A DNA stretch of 7,118 nucleotides, from positions 1-7,118 of the forward strand of contig JAPSGP010000151.1 of NCBI GenBank assembly GCA_031177445.1, given 5' to 3'. Position 1 is the first letter of the stretch; each line of letters opens with the position of its first letter. Positions 6,291 through 7,118 of the stretch are shown piece after piece. A program made the position numbers and the translations under genes. Origin of the DNA: Acidimicrobiia bacterium (lineage in GTDB: Bacteria > Actinomycetota > Acidimicrobiia > IMCC26256 > JACDBD01). The notes beneath the pieces were generated by a model. The model was given only the letters and a program-made list of their open reading frames with translations, was not told the origin of the DNA and searched no databases.

Positions 6291-6671
6291 ATGGCAACCG
6301 AAGAGCAGATCAAGGCCACAGTGCAGCGCTATCTGGCCACGTTCAGCGCCGGCGATCGCGAGGGGTGGCTCGATCTCTTCACCGCGGACGCGACGGTCGA
6401 AGACCCGGTTGGGAGCGAGGTGTGCAAAGGGCGCGACGAGATCGGAGCCTTCTGGGACACCAGCCGATCGCTGGCCGACGCGATCACGCTGCATTTGGTG
6501 CAGGGGCCGGGTGGCAACGAGCGTGAGGCGGCCTTCGCGATGGAGGCGCGCGCCGAGATCGGCGGGACGACGATGGTCGTGCCCACGATCGACGTCATGA
6601 CCTTCGACGACGACGGCAAGATCGCCAGCCAGCGCGCCTTCTGGAGCGCGTCGGCCGTGCAGCCTGCCTGA
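6291..6671 (+). CDS. Ketosteroid isomerase-like protein (steroid delta-isomerase family, NTF2 fold)
   Basis: This 126-residue protein is close in length to bacterial 3-oxo-delta5-steroid isomerase (125-131). It shows the family's hallmarks: Tyr14 in VQRYLATF, catalytic-base Asp38 in ATVEDPVGS, Asp101 in TIDVMTFDDDGKI, and Trp118 in RAFWS. Compared from memory with Pseudomonas putida KSI, these match Tyr16, Asp40, Asp103 and Trp120. The general base and both oxyanion-hole donors are therefore retained, which supports real isomerase chemistry (moving a C5-C6 double bond into conjugation with a C3 ketone), unlike many NTF2 proteins that lost them. The ATG lies 9 bases after the oxidoreductase stop, with AGGTAGG (6276-6282) as a ribosome site, so the pair is probably an operon. 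The true substrate may be another ketone; the steroid role is supported by residues and the nearby P450, not proven. Confidence 0.85.
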   Translation: MATEEQIKATVQRYLATFSAGDREGWLDLFTADATVEDPVGSEVCKGRDEIGAFWDTSRSLADAITLHLVQGPGGNEREAAFAMEARAEIGGTTMVVPTIDVMTFDDDGKIASQRAFWSASAVQPA

Positions 6672-6732
6672 CTTCACTCGTGCTTCAGCCCTCGTTCACC
6701 GTCTCGTCGGCGGCGAGTGGGATGGTGAGGGG
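6672..6732. other. Short intergenic gap between the KSI-like and phosphatase genes
   Basis: These 61 bases hold no gene. A 6-base inverted repeat (CACTCG at 6675-6680, CGAGTG at 6714-6719) has a loop of over 30 bases and no U-tract, so it is not a convincing terminator. The frame of the downstream gene stays open through the gap but has no usable start codon there. Read-through from the upstream pair is possible. Confidence 0.5.
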
Positions 6733-7118
6733 GTGACGAAGACGACCGGGGCCGGCTTCGAACGGCGCATCGCGCTCGAGGGTCCCGCCAACTTCCGTGA
6801 CGTCGGCGGGTACGTTGCCGGCAGTCGGCGGGTGCGAACCGGCCGGGTGTTCCGGAGCGACAGCCTCTCGCGGGTGACCGAAGTCGACGCGCGCATTCTC
6901 GAGCGACTCGGTGTCCGGACCGCCATCGACCTGCGCACGCTCGACGAGGTCGAGCGGACCCCGCCGGCCTTGCTCGCCCGGCTCGCGGCGGCGTACGAGC
7001 ACGTACCGATCATCGACGAAGGCGGCGCCAGCGCCCGTCCGGAGGGGTACGAGATCCCCGAGCTGCACGTCGCGTACGCCGGGATGCTCGACCGCTTCGG
7101 CGACCGCATCGCGAGGGC
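6733..7118 (+). CDS. Tyrosine-protein phosphatase, PtpB-like (Y_phosphatase3 family; 3' end outside the window)
   Basis: The frame is open from GTG 6733 to the window edge, giving 128 complete codons. The N-terminal signature is GPANFRDVGGY (17-27), followed by TGRVFRSDSLSRV (36-48) and a strand-helix with LGVRTAIDLRTLDEVER (59-75). This order matches the N-terminal half of Mycobacterium tuberculosis PtpB (NFRD, GRLFRSSELSR, DLRS) and the Y_phosphatase3 family, which dephosphorylate phosphotyrosine and in some cases phosphoserine/threonine or phosphoinositides. The catalytic P-loop, usually HCxxGKDRTG, would lie beyond the right edge, so activity cannot be judged. GTG is the only sensible start: GAGGGG abuts it (short spacing), no upstream in-frame ATG/GTG lies in the gap, and the next candidate GTG falls after the conserved NFRD. 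The 61-base spacing leaves its operon membership open. Confidence 0.85.
   Translation, partial: MTKTTGAGFERRIALEGPANFRDVGGYVAGSRRVRTGRVFRSDSLSRVTEVDARILERLGVRTAIDLRTLDEVERTPPALLARLAAAYEHVPIIDEGGASARPEGYEIPELHVAYAGMLDRFGDRIAR

Noticed and set aside
5229..6677. Minus-strand open frame of 482 codons over the oxidoreductase and KSI-like gene
   Set aside because: It covers two well-supported plus-strand genes and is composed of Arg/Asp/His/Leu-rich low-complexity sequence. It is a GC-driven shadow.
6675..6719. Possible terminator hairpin after the KSI-like gene (CACTCG / CGAGTG)
   Set aside because: The arms are only 6 bases with a 33-base loop and no following T-run, which is below what I would call a terminator.

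Overview
The window is chromosomal-type DNA from a high-GC bacterium. Codons end overwhelmingly in G or C, genes are packed or overlapping, and the best family resemblances (an OmpR-type two-component pair, a CYP142-like P450, a PtpB-like phosphatase) point to Actinomycetota, possibly an Acidimicrobiia-type lineage. The placement is inferred from style and remembered homologues, not from a marker gene. I see no rRNA, tRNA, CRISPR array, insertion sequence or phage gene. Coding density is very high, and no gene-free stretch exceeds 100 bases.

Left part (1-2857, plus strand): a response regulator cut by the window edge, its sensor histidine kinase, and an extended-SDR sugar-nucleotide epimerase. 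Start and stop codons overlap at both junctions (ATGA, then TGATG), so the three are probably one translationally coupled operon. The epimerase carries a cysteine-containing insertion that I associate with dTDP-L-rhamnose 4-epimerase-type enzymes. The operon may therefore link envelope sensing to cell-surface sugar supply, which is inference.

Middle (2830-4010): a DNA-3-methyladenine glycosylase I (tag) on the minus strand, whose 3' end overlaps the epimerase by 28 bases. A SnoaL-like NTF2-fold protein is read divergently from it.

Right part (4030-7118): a cytochrome P450 on the minus strand is divergent from a plus-strand run of an MDR-family quinone-oxidoreductase-like enzyme, a ketosteroid-isomerase-like protein that keeps the Tyr/Asp/Asp catalytic set, and a PtpB-like tyrosine phosphatase cut by the right edge. 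A CYP142-like P450, a KSI homologue with intact active-site residues and an NAD(P)H-dependent reductase suggest steroid or other alicyclic-lipid metabolism. No diagnostic steroid-ring gene (KstD, KshA, HsaC) is in view. The 77-base P450/oxidoreductase intergenic region holds two inverted repeats, one of which places the oxidoreductase Shine-Dalgarno sequence in a hairpin loop.

I do not see a clearly new multi-gene system here. The points most worth a second look are the coupling of the epimerase to the two-component pair, the possible CxxH/CxxC metal site in the epimerase, the steroid-like gene grouping, and the RBS hairpin.
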